Positions 9,355 through 16,807 are shown, counted from the stretch's first letter. The stretch: 64,000 bases of DNA from Lysinibacillus mangiferihumi (GCF_003049665.1 NZ_PYWM01000021.1:33777-97776), one strand, 5' to 3'. Notes: generated by a model from the letters alone, not told the origin. Made by a program: numbers and translations.

Positions 9355-10149
9355 TCAATAGGGTAATGTGATTTCAATTCCTTTTGTAGATTTTTCCGTT
9401 CCTTGAGTCCATTGTTCTATTAATTCTTTCGTATTATCATCTATATCAGCAACTGTCACACTTATTTTTTTATTAGTAATCCATTCAATATTAGTTATGG
9501 GCCAATTATAGTAACTAAAATACTCATGATATAGAGTTGGAATTCTAGATTCACCATTTGAATCAAAATTAATTACGACAATTCGTTGTTTTGTTTTTTC
9601 ACTATTTGAAAGTAAAAACATGACATTATCTTGATTTGGAGAATAGATGAGTTCACTTGTAATAATACCTTCTCCTAAAGGAGCCATTGTACTCGTTTGA
9701 CTATCTAAAGTAAGATACGCACTAGCACAAACAGCTTTTCCGCAATCAAATGTTACTAGATATGATGATGAAAATTCATTTTTTATGGGTTTATATTTTA
9801 AAGTCGATAATACATCTTCCTGTTTGCCATATTTATTTTCTAATATATAATTCAAGAAAACACTATACTCTTGATAATCAAGTTCTATAACTTCACCATT
9901 TGATGGATCAATCATTGGAATTGAGTCAGGAAGGTTTGCTGAAGTAATAGGCTTACTTTTTTCACTAATCATAGAAAAAACAAAAATAAGTGTGGCTGCG
10001 AAAACAGCTATACTTACTATAGCAGGGAACAATGGTTTACTCTTTTTTGAATAAGTTGGATTTTGTAGTTGAATTTTATGAACAACATTTCTCTGTTGCT
10101 GCGTTGTATCACCGATTTTCATTTTTAATTGTCGTTTGATTTCATTCAT
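9355..10149 (-). CDS. Anti-sigma factor, single-pass membrane protein
   Basis: The 264-residue protein has a cytoplasmic N-terminus of about 42 residues (MNEIKRQLKMKIGDTTQQQR), one transmembrane segment (about 43-61, PAIVSIAVFAATLIFVFSMI) and an extracytoplasmic domain of about 200 residues. This is the layout of anti-sigma factors that hold an ECF sigma factor at the membrane until a surface signal arrives. Its start overlaps the end of the sigma gene by eight bases, and GGGAGGTGC precedes it. The extracytoplasmic part contains FDCGKAVC, two cysteines that might form a disulfide. The N-terminus lacks an obvious HxxxCxxC zinc motif, so it is not a classical ZAS protein. The assignment rests on topology and gene pairing. 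Confidence 0.7.
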   Translation of the reverse strand: MNEIKRQLKMKIGDTTQQQRNVVHKIQLQNPTYSKKSKPLFPAIVSIAVFAATLIFVFSMISEKSKPITSANLPDSIPMIDPSNGEVIELDYQEYSVFLNYILENKYGKQEDVLSTLKYKPIKNEFSSSYLVTFDCGKAVCASAYLTLDSQTSTMAPLGEGIITSELIYSPNQDNVMFLLSNSEKTKQRIVVINFDSNGESRIPTLYHEYFSYYNWPITNIEWITNKKISVTVADIDDNTKELIEQWTQGTEKSTKGIEITLPY

Positions 10150-10660
10150 TTAAAAGCACCTCCCATTGTTGAGTAGATAGCAGATCCTTCAATCGTTCCC
10201 TCGCTTTTTTTAATCGATAGTTAATCGTACTTTCTGACGTATTTAAGATATTGGAGATTTTCTGTATAGTTAGTTCATTATAGTAATACAGAATAATGAC
10301 TTCTCGAAATTTAATAGGCAACGATAAGATCGCTTCTGCCACAATCAATTTTTCATCTTGTAGAATAAGTTGATTTTTGTTTCGTATAATATCTGTAAAA
10401 ATATTGGTTAATGTTTGTGTCCTGTATCGCCAGCTTTTCAAATAATCCTTACATCGATTAATTGCCATTCGCGTTAAGTACGTTCTCAAACTTGCTTGAG
10501 CTTGAAATTGCTCCGACTTAACCCAATATTTAATAAATACCTCTTGTACAATATCCTCAGCAGTATTCCAATCTTTCACGTAAAGATAGCTTAGCTTAAG
10601 TAAATAATCATTATTTTCATTGACAATAGATTGAAATCTTTCATCCTCTAGTGGGTTCAT
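10142..10660 (-). CDS. ECF RNA polymerase sigma factor
   Basis: The 172-residue protein shows ECF sigma regions 2 and 4 only. Region 2 is around LYVKDWNTAEDIVQEVFIKY and TYLTRMAINRCKDYLKSW. Region 4 is around LPIKFREVIILYYYNELT and STINYRLKKARERL, the helix-turn-helix that reads the -35 element. I chose ATG at 10660 because AGAAAGGAGATGCTT precedes it; the longer frame to 10750 only adds hydrophobic codons without a ribosome site. The gene is co-transcribed with its overlapping anti-sigma partner. Such pairs usually drive their own promoter plus a small stress or surface regulon. The target genes cannot be told from this window. Confidence 0.9.
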   Translation of the reverse strand: MNPLEDERFQSIVNENNDYLLKLSYLYVKDWNTAEDIVQEVFIKYWVKSEQFQAQASLRTYLTRMAINRCKDYLKSWRYRTQTLTNIFTDIIRNKNQLILQDEKLIVAEAILSLPIKFREVIILYYYNELTIQKISNILNTSESTINYRLKKARERLKDLLSTQQWEVLLNE

Positions 10661-10848
10661 AAGCATCTCCTTTCTACATATTAGACGAATTGAAAAGCAT
10701 GAAAATCTAATTTTTATTTTTAAAAAATAAAATTCCAAACCTAAAAGCATTGGCTTGGAATAAAACCTGTTATTATTGTTCTAAGTGAAAGTGTATTCTT
10801 TAGAATGCTTCATATACTTCTTCCTAAATCAATCGCTTTCTTAGATTT

Positions 10849-10986
10849 GTCACTTTAGGAGGTAATTTGCGCTTATTTTAAGCGTTATTTTGCACTATAA
10901 GTAAACATAAATAAGCCCAATTTCTCGCATTAAAATTGAGAAATTGGGCTTGTATCGTTACTCCGGAAAAGCGTCCGATTGTTGAA
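10849..10986. repeat. 138-bp direct repeat, right copy
   Basis: This is the second copy of the repeat at 9131-9268, in the same orientation, with its own hairpin AAGCCCAATTTCTC/GAGAAATTGGGCTT (10913-10952). It ends ten bases before the stop of the next minus-strand gene, so it may serve as that gene's terminator. The stretch 10661-10848 holds the sigma-operon upstream region and no gene. Confidence 0.8.
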
Positions 10987-10995
10987 GATTCAAAT

Positions 10996-11550
10996 TCAAT
11001 TAAGGTCCAAATTTTTAAAGAACTCATCTTTAAGAATACTCATTCTTAAACGATCAACAAACTCACCATTCCTTAAGCGATCTTGTCTTAAAATTCCTTC
11101 TTCAACATAACCTATTCGTTTGTATGATTTAATCGCATTTACATTATCAACTTCTACTCTTAGCCAAATTTTATTAAGTTCTAATTCATTAAAGCCCCAT
11201 AAAAGCATTTCTTTCATTGCAGATAATCCATATCCTTTACCCAAAAAGTATTTATTACCTATTGCTATGCCTAATTCAGCGTGTTTATTTGATTTATCAA
11301 TGTTCTTCAAATCAACCCACCCTATATGTTTTCCTTGTTCAGTTACTATCGCTTTTTGTTCATACCCATTTGTTTTATCAATACACATCTTAATCCAGTT
11401 TTGAGTTTCTTCTCTGCTAAATGGTGGATATTTATCTGGTATATTTAAGTGTTTTGTTATTTCTTTATCTAAACACCATTGATATCGGTCTTCCACGTCA
11501 TCAAGAGTTAATTCTCTTAGTATAACTTTCGGCAGTATTTTATTTTCCAT
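10996..11550 (-). CDS. GNAT N-acetyltransferase, RimJ/RimL type
   Basis: The 184-residue protein fits the Acetyltransf_3 branch of GNAT enzymes, which move an acetyl group from acetyl-CoA to protein N-termini or small amines. The start VILRELTLDDVEDRYQW is typical. The acetyl-CoA pyrophosphate loop is AIGNKYFLGKGYGLSAMKEM (about 96-115), followed by LNKIWLRVEVDNVNAIKSY and the GYVEEGILRQ segment. It is a single gene flanked by a repeat on its 3' side and by hairpins and the resolvase on its 5' side. Related genes are often spermidine, ribosomal-protein or antibiotic acetyltransferases; the substrate is unknown. Confidence 0.8.
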   Translation of the reverse strand: MENKILPKVILRELTLDDVEDRYQWCLDKEITKHLNIPDKYPPFSREETQNWIKMCIDKTNGYEQKAIVTEQGKHIGWVDLKNIDKSNKHAELGIAIGNKYFLGKGYGLSAMKEMLLWGFNELELNKIWLRVEVDNVNAIKSYKRIGYVEEGILRQDRLRNGEFVDRLRMSILKDEFFKNLDLN

Positions 11551-11640
11551 TTTTTATATGCCTCTTTTAAATGAAAATAGTATTTTATAATTTATAAAGT
11601 ATACCATATTTTAACATAAATACCTATTATCCAAGAGATG

Positions 11641-11756
11641 TTATTCAACAATCTGGCCCGATTGCTGAATAAAGTTAAAAAAGCACACATATTATTATTT
11701 GTTCCAAAACTCGTCCTTTTCTGAACACGCTAACTTTTGATTAGAAAAGGGAGTTT
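11641..11756. other. Two inverted repeats between acetyltransferase and resolvase genes
   Basis: The gap 11551-11870 has no gene. It contains TTATTCAACAATC with GATTGCTGAATAA (11641-11674), whose core matches the ends of the 138-bp repeats, and AAAACTCGTCCTTTTCT with AGAAAAGGGAGTTTT (11705-11756), which looks like a terminator. Two TGTTCAATA copies near 11787-11810, just before the resolvase gene, could be part of a recombination (res) or operator site. These functions are inferred from position only. Confidence 0.4.
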
Positions 11757-11870
11757 TATAATGTCTTGAATGTAATAAAACCCTGTTCAATATTCTATGT
11801 TCAATAACCTACTCATTTCCATCTTATGTTACAATGAAATCAGAGTAAAAATGAGAAAGAGTGATAACTG

Positions 11871-12425
11871 GTGTTAATTGGATATGCACGTGTATCGACA
11901 GGATTGCAAAATTTGGATTTACAAACAGATGCGTTAACGCAACATGGCTGTACAAAAATTTTTCACGATAAAATGAGTGGGGCAAAAAAACAAAGACCAG
12001 GTTTAGAGGAAGCACTTCAATATGTACGTGAAGGCGATACAATTGTTGTTTGGCGTTTGGACCGATTAGGACGCAACATGCAAGACTTGATTCAAATTGT
12101 GAACAACTTAAATGAACGAGGTGTAGGCTTTCATAGTCTTCAAGAAAATTTAACAATGGACAAAAGTAATGCAACAGGACAATTAATGTTTCACTTGTTC
12201 GCAGCGTTTGCGGAATTTGAGCGTAATCTTATTGAAGAACGATCGGCTGCTGGACGAGCAGCTGCAAAAGCTCGTGGGCGACTTGGTGGGCGTCCAGAGA
12301 AGTATGGACCAAAAGATATTGAAATGATGAAAGCTTTAATTGAAAGTGGGACACCGATTAAAGATGTTGCGGAAAAATGGGGTGTTTCTCGCACGACGAT
12401 TTATCGCTATTTAGAAAAACAGTAA
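11871..12425 (+). CDS. Serine recombinase of the resolvase/invertase family
   Basis: The 184-residue protein is a complete small serine recombinase (Tn3 resolvase/Hin group). The nucleophile serine is in YARVSTGLQNLDLQ (about residues 5-18), the catalytic arginines in VWRLDRLGRN, and FAAFAEFERNLIEERSAAGR is the E-helix dimer region. The C-terminal DNA-binding helix-turn-helix is IKDVAEKWGVSRTTIYRYL. It starts at GTG 11871 after GAGAAAGAGTGATAACTG; no better start exists. The enzyme probably resolves plasmid multimers or transposon cointegrates at a site in the preceding non-coding stretch. No transposase of the Tn3 family is present beside it. Confidence 0.9.
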   Translation: MLIGYARVSTGLQNLDLQTDALTQHGCTKIFHDKMSGAKKQRPGLEEALQYVREGDTIVVWRLDRLGRNMQDLIQIVNNLNERGVGFHSLQENLTMDKSNATGQLMFHLFAAFAEFERNLIEERSAAGRAAAKARGRLGGRPEKYGPKDIEMMKALIESGTPIKDVAEKWGVSRTTIYRYLEKQ

Positions 12426-12628
12426 ACCAGAAGGGTGGTTGCTGTCTATGCAAAATGAATATTTTCTTAATAGGCTTCGAATCTAATGTTGAACAAAAGG
12501 CATATTGCTAATGGTGAATCTATATTGAAAGCAAATCATTTATTCACATTTTATAATGAAGAATAAACGATAAAAGTAAAAACAATTCATCTGGTATAAA
12601 AAGAGGTAAAAACAATGTCCATAGAAAA

Positions 12629-12675
12629 ACTGCACCTCCAATTTGTTAGATTTTGTCTAACAATTGGGGTGCAGT
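12629..12675. terminator. Large perfect-ended hairpin after the resolvase
   Basis: ACTGCACCTCCAATTTGTTAGA pairs with TCTAACAATTGGGGTGCAGT around the loop TTTTG. It lies between the resolvase and the convergent SIR2-like gene. The rest of 12426-12723 shows no gene. A transposon-end origin is possible. Confidence 0.55.
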
Positions 12676-12723
12676 TCACATTCGTGGCTTTTTAAAGTAT
12701 TTCCAAACTTACATGTGGGAACG

Positions 12724-13758
12724 TTATTTGTATGGATTATTAAGTATCTCGATTGTGCCTTTTTTTGAGATTTCGTCAATAAGTAGTTCTTTAATGGCGA
12801 TATCTATATCTTCAAAACTCATATTCTCCCTAAAACCTTTTGTTGAATCAAGCCACTCGCAATTCATTGTCCTATCAAATGTTGCTTCACATGTTCGTCT
12901 TGGAAACATCCCTAATGTGGTATCAAAAAAATTAGTAGCATATTTGTAATGATGAGTATGAATGAAATTATTCCATGAATCCAAAACATCATCTTCATCT
13001 CTAATATCAATTATTTCAATTTCCTCTAAGCTTCGTGTATCAATTGAACCCCATGCTTGTTTCATCATTTCAATTGCAGCAATATCGCTTGCTGGAGCAC
13101 TATATCCAAAAATAGTAACCATATATGCTTTCTCGAGAGCATTGTTTAAACTTTTCCATGATTTTTGGATAGCAATATCACTGTTATAATCCTTTTGCTT
13201 AACTGGATATAATAATTTTATTGGTTTAAGTGGTTTGTTACACTTACATTTACTTCCAATATAACCTATAGCATTATCTTCTTCACAGTAACCCACAGCA
13301 ACGTTTCCATGTAAAAAAACAAGATTAGGAAGATTTTTAGTATATGAAAGAGCACGTTGAAAAGCTTGAACTAGAAGAGGGTCCCAGTTAAATGTGGCGA
13401 TTAGATCTTTTTGGGTAAGACTTAGTATTAGAAAATCATAAATAGTGGGTTCGCTTGGTAGCTTATAGTCACTCATAAATTTATTAATAATTACTTCTAA
13501 TTCAGATTTCACCTCGAGACACATAGGTTCAGTTGCGCTACGTTCATCTAATTCCATATAAATATCTTCAAGGTTATCTGATTGTGTATGAATAGAAACT
13601 TTGTTAAGGATATGTCCAAGCCCTAACCTTTCTATAAATCCACTCATTGCAGATATTTTCTTACCATACTTATCCCCATTTGGTATAGCAGCACAACTTG
13701 CGCCTGCTCCTAGAATTACTACATGAGGTCTTTGCTTCATTTTAGTTTCATAATTCAC
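12724..13758 (-). CDS. SIR2-like NAD-binding protein, candidate phage-defence effector
   Basis: The 344-residue protein opens with a Rossmann signature VVILGAGASCAA (about 13-24), then TFNWDPLLVQAF (about 119-130) and LVFLHGNVAVG (about 145-155). These correspond to the GAGxS, TxNxD and LHG motifs of the SIR2-like superfamily. In bacterial defence systems this domain degrades NAD to stop infected cells. A cysteine-rich segment CKCNKPLKP may bind zinc, and a C-terminal region of about 100 residues (after FGYSAPASDIAA) is unassigned. It is transcribed alone in a mobile, accessory stretch, as single-gene defence systems often are. A deacetylase or a structural NAD-binding role is less likely. 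Activity is inference. Confidence 0.65.
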   Translation of the reverse strand: MNYETKMKQRPHVVILGAGASCAAIPNGDKYGKKISAMSGFIERLGLGHILNKVSIHTQSDNLEDIYMELDERSATEPMCLEVKSELEVIINKFMSDYKLPSEPTIYDFLILSLTQKDLIATFNWDPLLVQAFQRALSYTKNLPNLVFLHGNVAVGYCEEDNAIGYIGSKCKCNKPLKPIKLLYPVKQKDYNSDIAIQKSWKSLNNALEKAYMVTIFGYSAPASDIAAIEMMKQAWGSIDTRSLEEIEIIDIRDEDDVLDSWNNFIHTHHYKYATNFFDTTLGMFPRRTCEATFDRTMNCEWLDSTKGFRENMSFEDIDIAIKELLIDEISKKGTIEILNNPYK

Positions 13759-13886
13759 TTAAACACCGCCTTTACTAATAAATTTATACTTAATTCCACT
13801 TTAAATCCATTAATTATTATTTATCGAGAAACAGATATTACTAGGAACACTATTTTTTTATTAAAAACCAATTGAAATTGGAAGAA

Positions 13887-13912
13887 AACAGTTCACCTTA
13901 AGGCGAACTGTT
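13887..13912 (-). terminator. Hairpin AACAGTTCACC/GGCGAACTGTT
   Basis: An eleven-base stem with a TTAA loop lies 14 bases beyond the stop of the YvrJ-like gene on the minus strand, upstream of the SIR2-like gene. Confidence 0.6.
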
Positions 13913-13925
13913 CATTAATGAAGGG

Positions 13926-14096
13926 TCATTTATTTTTGTCTTTATTCTCTTTTTGAAGCAATAATTGAATAGCAGTTGTATTGTTATTAACAGCTTCGGT
14001 TAAAAGTCCAAGAGATTTATCAAACTTCCAAAAAATCAACAAAAACGCCACTATAGGAAATCCTACGGTTGAAATCGCTTGAATTAGTCCTTCCAT
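13926..14096 (-). CDS. YvrJ-like small membrane protein
   Basis: The 56-residue product begins MEGLIQAISTVGFPIVAFLL, a single transmembrane helix, followed by an amphipathic, Lys-rich tail. This pattern matches the YvrJ family and holin-like small proteins of Bacilli. GAGGGGGT lies twelve bases upstream of the ATG. It is next to a fragment of a cell-wall amidase in the same orientation, the order found in phage or defective-prophage lysis cassettes. A holin-like role is inference. Confidence 0.6.
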   Translation of the reverse strand: MEGLIQAISTVGFPIVAFLLIFWKFDKSLGLLTEAVNNNTTAIQLLLQKENKDKNK

Positions 14097-14111
14097 ACGT
14101 CAAATACCCCC

Positions 14112-14238
14112 TCATGACGAAAATTCCAACTCTTCAAAATCTCTATCTGTGGCACGAGACATGTAAACAGTAGCCCCTTTAGCTTCCAATTTCTTTTGAA
14201 GAATTTTAGCCATATTTAAAGTGACTACTTTTTCTTTT
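14112..14238 (-). pseudogene. Remnant of an N-acetylmuramoyl-L-alanine amidase
   Basis: The minus-strand frame reads KVVTLNMAKILQKKLEAKG then ATVYMSRATD, which matches the middle of Amidase_3 enzymes (LytC/CwlD group). It runs into a stop after DRDFEELEFSS, and a stop lies just upstream, so both ends including the catalytic parts are missing. It marks an old lysis gene beside the YvrJ-like gene. Confidence 0.55.
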
Positions 14239-14405
14239 TACGCTCATTTAAAATTCCACCTTTATTTTTTTTTGAAAACCGGCTTTCAATAATAAAGGTA
14301 AAAATCCACGTAAAATAACAACTGGAATTTTAAAAAAGTTTACACCTCTCATTTAACATCAAGTACGCAACTGAAAAAGATTGTTTCTTATGCGCTCATC
14401 GTAAA

Positions 14406-14537
14406 AGCCAGGTACCTCTGCAGCATCCGATCTAGTCAAAAGCTGAAGCCTTTTTATGGACCACCAAAAACACTAGGTACCTAGCTGATAAACTTGTTCC
14501 TTCTGAACGCATCAATCAAGCTGGTATCTCTGCAGCA
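14406..14537. repeat. Imperfect direct repeats with core GGTACCTCTGCAGCA
   Basis: AGCCAGGTACCTCTGCAGCA at 14406 and AGCTGGTATCTCTGCAGCA at 14519 lie in two similar blocks of roughly 60 bases, with a third palindrome TAGGTACCTA near 14471. They precede the 11-bp array and the transfer operon. No gene is seen from 14239 to 14833 (a short frame at 14494-14703 is repeat-derived). They could be regulator sites. Confidence 0.45.
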
Positions 14538-14619
14538 CACAAGCCGGCCAATACTGAAGTTTGTTTTTGACCAAAGAAAATTCTGCCTTTACGGTGATCC
14601 TTTGATCACATTAGGTTAT

Positions 14620-14686
14620 TGGACTTTTTCTGGACTTTTCTTGGACTTTTCTTGGACTTTTTCTGGACTTTTCTTGGACTTTTTTT
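14620..14686 (+). repeat. Six tandem 11-bp repeats (TGGACTTTTCT) before the transfer operon
   Basis: TGGACTTTT begins at 14620, 14631, 14642, 14653, 14664 and 14675, exactly 11 bases apart, so every copy faces nearly the same side of the helix. A possible promoter follows at once (TTGCGA at 14685, weak -10 TAGTAT at 14709). This layout suggests a cooperative binding site for an activator or repressor of the transfer operon. It is too short and regular to be a CRISPR array. Confidence 0.7.
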
Positions 14687-14761
14687 GCGAAAAACTGTGC
14701 TAAAGTATTAGTATCAGAAGATTAGGATATTACAAATAAGCAACTACATCTATGATAAATC

Positions 14762-14793
14762 AGGATCTTTCCTCTATAGGGAAGGTCCTTTTC
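14762..14793 (+). terminator. Leader hairpin (possible attenuator) of the transfer operon
   Basis: AGGATCTTTCC and GGGAAGGTCCT flank a six-base loop and are followed by TTTTC. It lies between the likely promoter and the first transfer gene, so it may be a conditional terminator. Confidence 0.55.
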
Positions 14794-14833
14794 TCTTCTG
14801 ATCTACTTTTAGTGAAAAGGAGGTGAATAGAAA

Positions 14834-15718
14834 ATGAAGGACCTTACTAAACAACAGATTTATGGTTATGGTGCTGAGCCTGTACAAATTTCAGACGTAT
14901 TATCCTATGTAGAAAGTAGAAAAGAAGCATATGGGAATAAGCCAAACATTAAAATTTTCATGTATGGTGATGCTGGAAAGTGGCATGTGGATGCTGGTGT
15001 TCACTATAAAGGACATAATGGTAGAGAAGAGTATCAACCTTTTCTATTAAAGGCATATAAGCAGTATGGACGCGCTGAAAATTATGCAAAGGCTCTTGCT
15101 AAGGAACATGGTTTTTCATTTGAAGGACTTAATCAAGAACTAACAGATGAAAGCATGTGGTTACAGTATCAGAAACGGATATACGGAAGAGATACATTAA
15201 CAGACAACCTAGAAGATGAAATGGCGAAGCATGGTTCAGAGTTGATGCAGACGATTGAAACATATGTGGTTGGTGATGAAAAGGAGAAAGCGTTCCTATC
15301 CAAACAAGAGCTTGAACAAATGTTAAATGATCATTTTACACGCATCGAAGAAAGCATGGCAAGTTTACTTAAATCCAATGAGTTGCAGAATAAAAAATCA
15401 TTCGGTCACTATTTAGTGGAGATGAAGAAGCAACTGAAGGACCATAGTCAACATTTTAAAGACAGTATCATTGAACGTACTACAGTAACCAAACAAAAAC
15501 TGAAGGACAATGCAAACGGATTACTGAATAATGTTCGAGATGGTATCACAGAAGTAAAAGAATCAGCTAAAAACACTGTGAAACAGGCCATTATCAATAT
15601 GAATGAACACTTAAAGGATTTTTCTACAGCGATTGATCAGAAATTATATGAACATGAACCTGTACAACTTGATAGAAAAAGTAATAAAGCTATGGCTGCT
15701 CTGGAACTTGAACGATAG
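14834..15718 (+). CDS. First transfer-operon protein, coiled-coil, C-terminal LER
   Basis: The 294-residue soluble protein starts after AAAAGGAGGTGAATAGAAA. Residues about 1-110 form a globular part (KPNIKIFMYGDAGKWHVDAG) followed by long charged helices with FTRIEESMASLLKSNELQ and EVKESAKNTVKQAIIN, likely coiled coil. I do not recognise the family. It ends LELER, a C-terminal pattern shared with four other proteins here, and the stop runs directly into a family hairpin terminator. As the promoter-proximal gene of a conjugation operon it might be an early or translocated protein; that is inference. Confidence 0.6.
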   Translation: MKDLTKQQIYGYGAEPVQISDVLSYVESRKEAYGNKPNIKIFMYGDAGKWHVDAGVHYKGHNGREEYQPFLLKAYKQYGRAENYAKALAKEHGFSFEGLNQELTDESMWLQYQKRIYGRDTLTDNLEDEMAKHGSELMQTIETYVVGDEKEKAFLSKQELEQMLNDHFTRIEESMASLLKSNELQNKKSFGHYLVEMKKQLKDHSQHFKDSIIERTTVTKQKLKDNANGLLNNVRDGITEVKESAKNTVKQAIINMNEHLKDFSTAIDQKLYEHEPVQLDRKSNKAMAALELER

Positions 15719-15749
15719 GGATTCACCAAAAATGGGGGATTCCTTTTTT
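15718..15749 (+). terminator. Family hairpin, copy 1
   Basis: GGGATTCACCAAAAATGGGGGATTCC is followed by TTTTTT. It is the first of eight related hairpins with a GGATTCGCC/GGTGAGTCC stem and an A-rich loop found through the transfer and mobility region. Confidence 0.75.
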
Positions 15750-15781
15750 CGTATCAAAAATGGGAGGGGGATATGTAATTC

Positions 15782-15844
15782 ATGGGTTCACAAGCTGTTC
15801 TAGTGAATGGAAAACATTTAGATTTAGCCATATTAGTGGAATAA
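15782..15844 (+). CDS. 20-residue peptide coupled to the next gene
   Basis: An ATG at 15782, with GGAGGGGGATATG upstream, opens a 20-codon frame (MGSQAVLVNGKHLDLAILVE). Its stop TAA is followed directly by the ATG of the next gene. It could be a leader peptide providing translational coupling, or a broken N-terminus of the next protein. Nothing else supports it. Confidence 0.3.
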   Translation: MGSQAVLVNGKHLDLAILVE

Positions 15845-16210
15845 ATGAATGATGAACTACGTGAAAGGTTACATGATGAAATGATTGTACCAAGCGATCA
15901 ATTATATATCGACTGTTACATTCAACGTGCCTTTTTGAAAGATCCAGAATTTATTCAAGTATTAAAATCTGAATTTGGTGCTTCACCCAACGAACTAGAT
16001 CCTTATGAAGAAGCATTTGTTATTCAGGAGAATTACGGTTTATCATCGAATACTGTTGAGTGGGGAAATGAAAACCTTCTAAATATTTTGAAGGAAAACG
16101 TCCCTGAAGATTATCAGAAGTTTTTAAACTACCAATCTGTATATGAACAACAGCAGAAAGAAAAAGAGCCTTCTAAAAAGGTAACTAAATTATGCGACTT
16201 GGAGCGTTAA
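15845..16210 (+). CDS. Small acidic protein ending in LER
   Basis: The 121-residue, helix-rich acidic protein (FKSEF-like segments such as VLKSEFGASPNELDPYEEAF) has no recognised domain. It is translated immediately after the 20-codon frame without its own strong ribosome site, so coupling is likely. The last residues CDLER match the C-terminal pattern of the first gene, encoded with different codons (TTG GAG CGT against CTT GAA CGA). A family hairpin follows four bases after the stop. It is inside the transfer operon; its role is unknown. Confidence 0.55.
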   Translation: MNDELRERLHDEMIVPSDQLYIDCYIQRAFLKDPEFIQVLKSEFGASPNELDPYEEAFVIQENYGLSSNTVEWGNENLLNILKENVPEDYQKFLNYQSVYEQQQKEKEPSKKVTKLCDLER

Positions 16211-16213
16211 ATT

Positions 16214-16240
16214 AGGATTCGCCAGAAATGGTGAGTCCTT
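16214..16240 (+). terminator. Family hairpin, copy 2
   Basis: AGGATTCGCCAGAAATGGTGAGTCCTT has the same stem and loop design as copy 1, with a weak T tail. Confidence 0.65.
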
Positions 16241-16277
16241 ATCTTTTGGCCCACACACAAATAAATATTGCGAACTC

Positions 16278-16305
16278 AAAAGAGGCTGCTAACCTCTTTT
16301 TTTAT
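16278..16305 (+). terminator. AAAGAGG/CCTCTTT hairpin with T run
   Basis: A short stem around CTGCTAA is followed by eight T residues. A degenerate copy (AGAGGGCG...CTCTTTTTTTT, about 16566-16592) precedes the second pilin-like gene, so this upstream part was duplicated with the gene. Confidence 0.6.
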
Positions 16306-16328
16306 TGCCTTAAAAGGAGGTGAAAAAT

Positions 16329-16490
16329 TTGAATAACTACAAAGCAGAGATTACGTTAGTTATCATCGTACTGGTTCTATTCGGTAGTATGGTAGCATTC
16401 TCAACGGGCATTATAGATCCGTTAATGGCAAAAATCGGAGCAGGCTGGACAAAGATGGTAGACAACGTGTTCAGTGGGCTAGGCATTTAA
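16329..16490 (+). CDS. 53-residue pilin-like membrane peptide, copy A
   Basis: The gene starts at TTG 16329 after AAAAGGAGGTGAAAAAT. The product has a short N-terminus NNYKAE, one hydrophobic helix (ITLVIIVLVLFGSMVAF, about 8-24) and a short amphipathic tail ending FSGLGI. A glutamate right before the hydrophobic helix recalls type IV and Flp pilins, but the processing-site rule (Gly, then Glu at +5) is not met. In this region TadB/TadC-like and CpaF-like genes follow, so a pilus subunit is plausible. A protein-identical copy lies 128 bases downstream. Confidence 0.65.
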   Translation: MNNYKAEITLVIIVLVLFGSMVAFSTGIIDPLMAKIGAGWTKMVDNVFSGLGI

Positions 16491-16617
16491 ATAACCATAT
16501 TACTTTCTTTTAAAGTTCGACAGGCAGCTTAGGACATGGCCGGAACTAAATAGGATGAACTCAGAAGAGGGCGTTGTGCACTCTTTTTTTTTATGCCATT
16601 AAAAGGAGGTGAAAAAT

Positions 16618-16779
16618 TTGAATAACTACAAAGCAGAGATTACGTTAGTTATCATCGTACTGGTTCTATTCGGTAGTATGGTAGCATTCTCAACGGGCAT
16701 TATAGATCCGTTAATGGCAAAAATCGGAGCAGGCTGGACGAAGATGGTAGACAACGTATTTAGCGGATTAGGTATTTAA
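16618..16779 (+). CDS. 53-residue pilin-like membrane peptide, copy B
   Basis: The protein is identical to copy A. At DNA level the first part, including the ribosome site AAAAGGAGGTG and TTG start, is identical. The last 15 or so codons carry seven base changes, all synonymous (for example GTG/GTA, TTC/TTT, GGC/GGT). This points to duplication followed by selection to keep the protein, or to partial gene conversion. Two identical copies suggest high dosage, as expected for a structural subunit. Confidence 0.65.
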   Translation: MNNYKAEITLVIIVLVLFGSMVAFSTGIIDPLMAKIGAGWTKMVDNVFSGLGI

Positions 16780-16807
16780 CAAAGAATATTCTTTGTTGAA
16801 TTTAGGG

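Noticed and set aside
12653..12949. 98-codon plus-strand frame over the terminator and the SIR2-like gene end
   Set aside because: It runs through a terminator hairpin and is the complement of the real SIR2-like frame.
14620..14686. Short CRISPR-like array
   Set aside because: Units are 11 bases with no unique spacers and there are no cas genes.
14494..14703. Open frame across the 11-bp repeats
   Set aside because: The frame comes from the repeat (an 11-base unit keeps three frames open), has no ribosome site and gives a low-complexity product.
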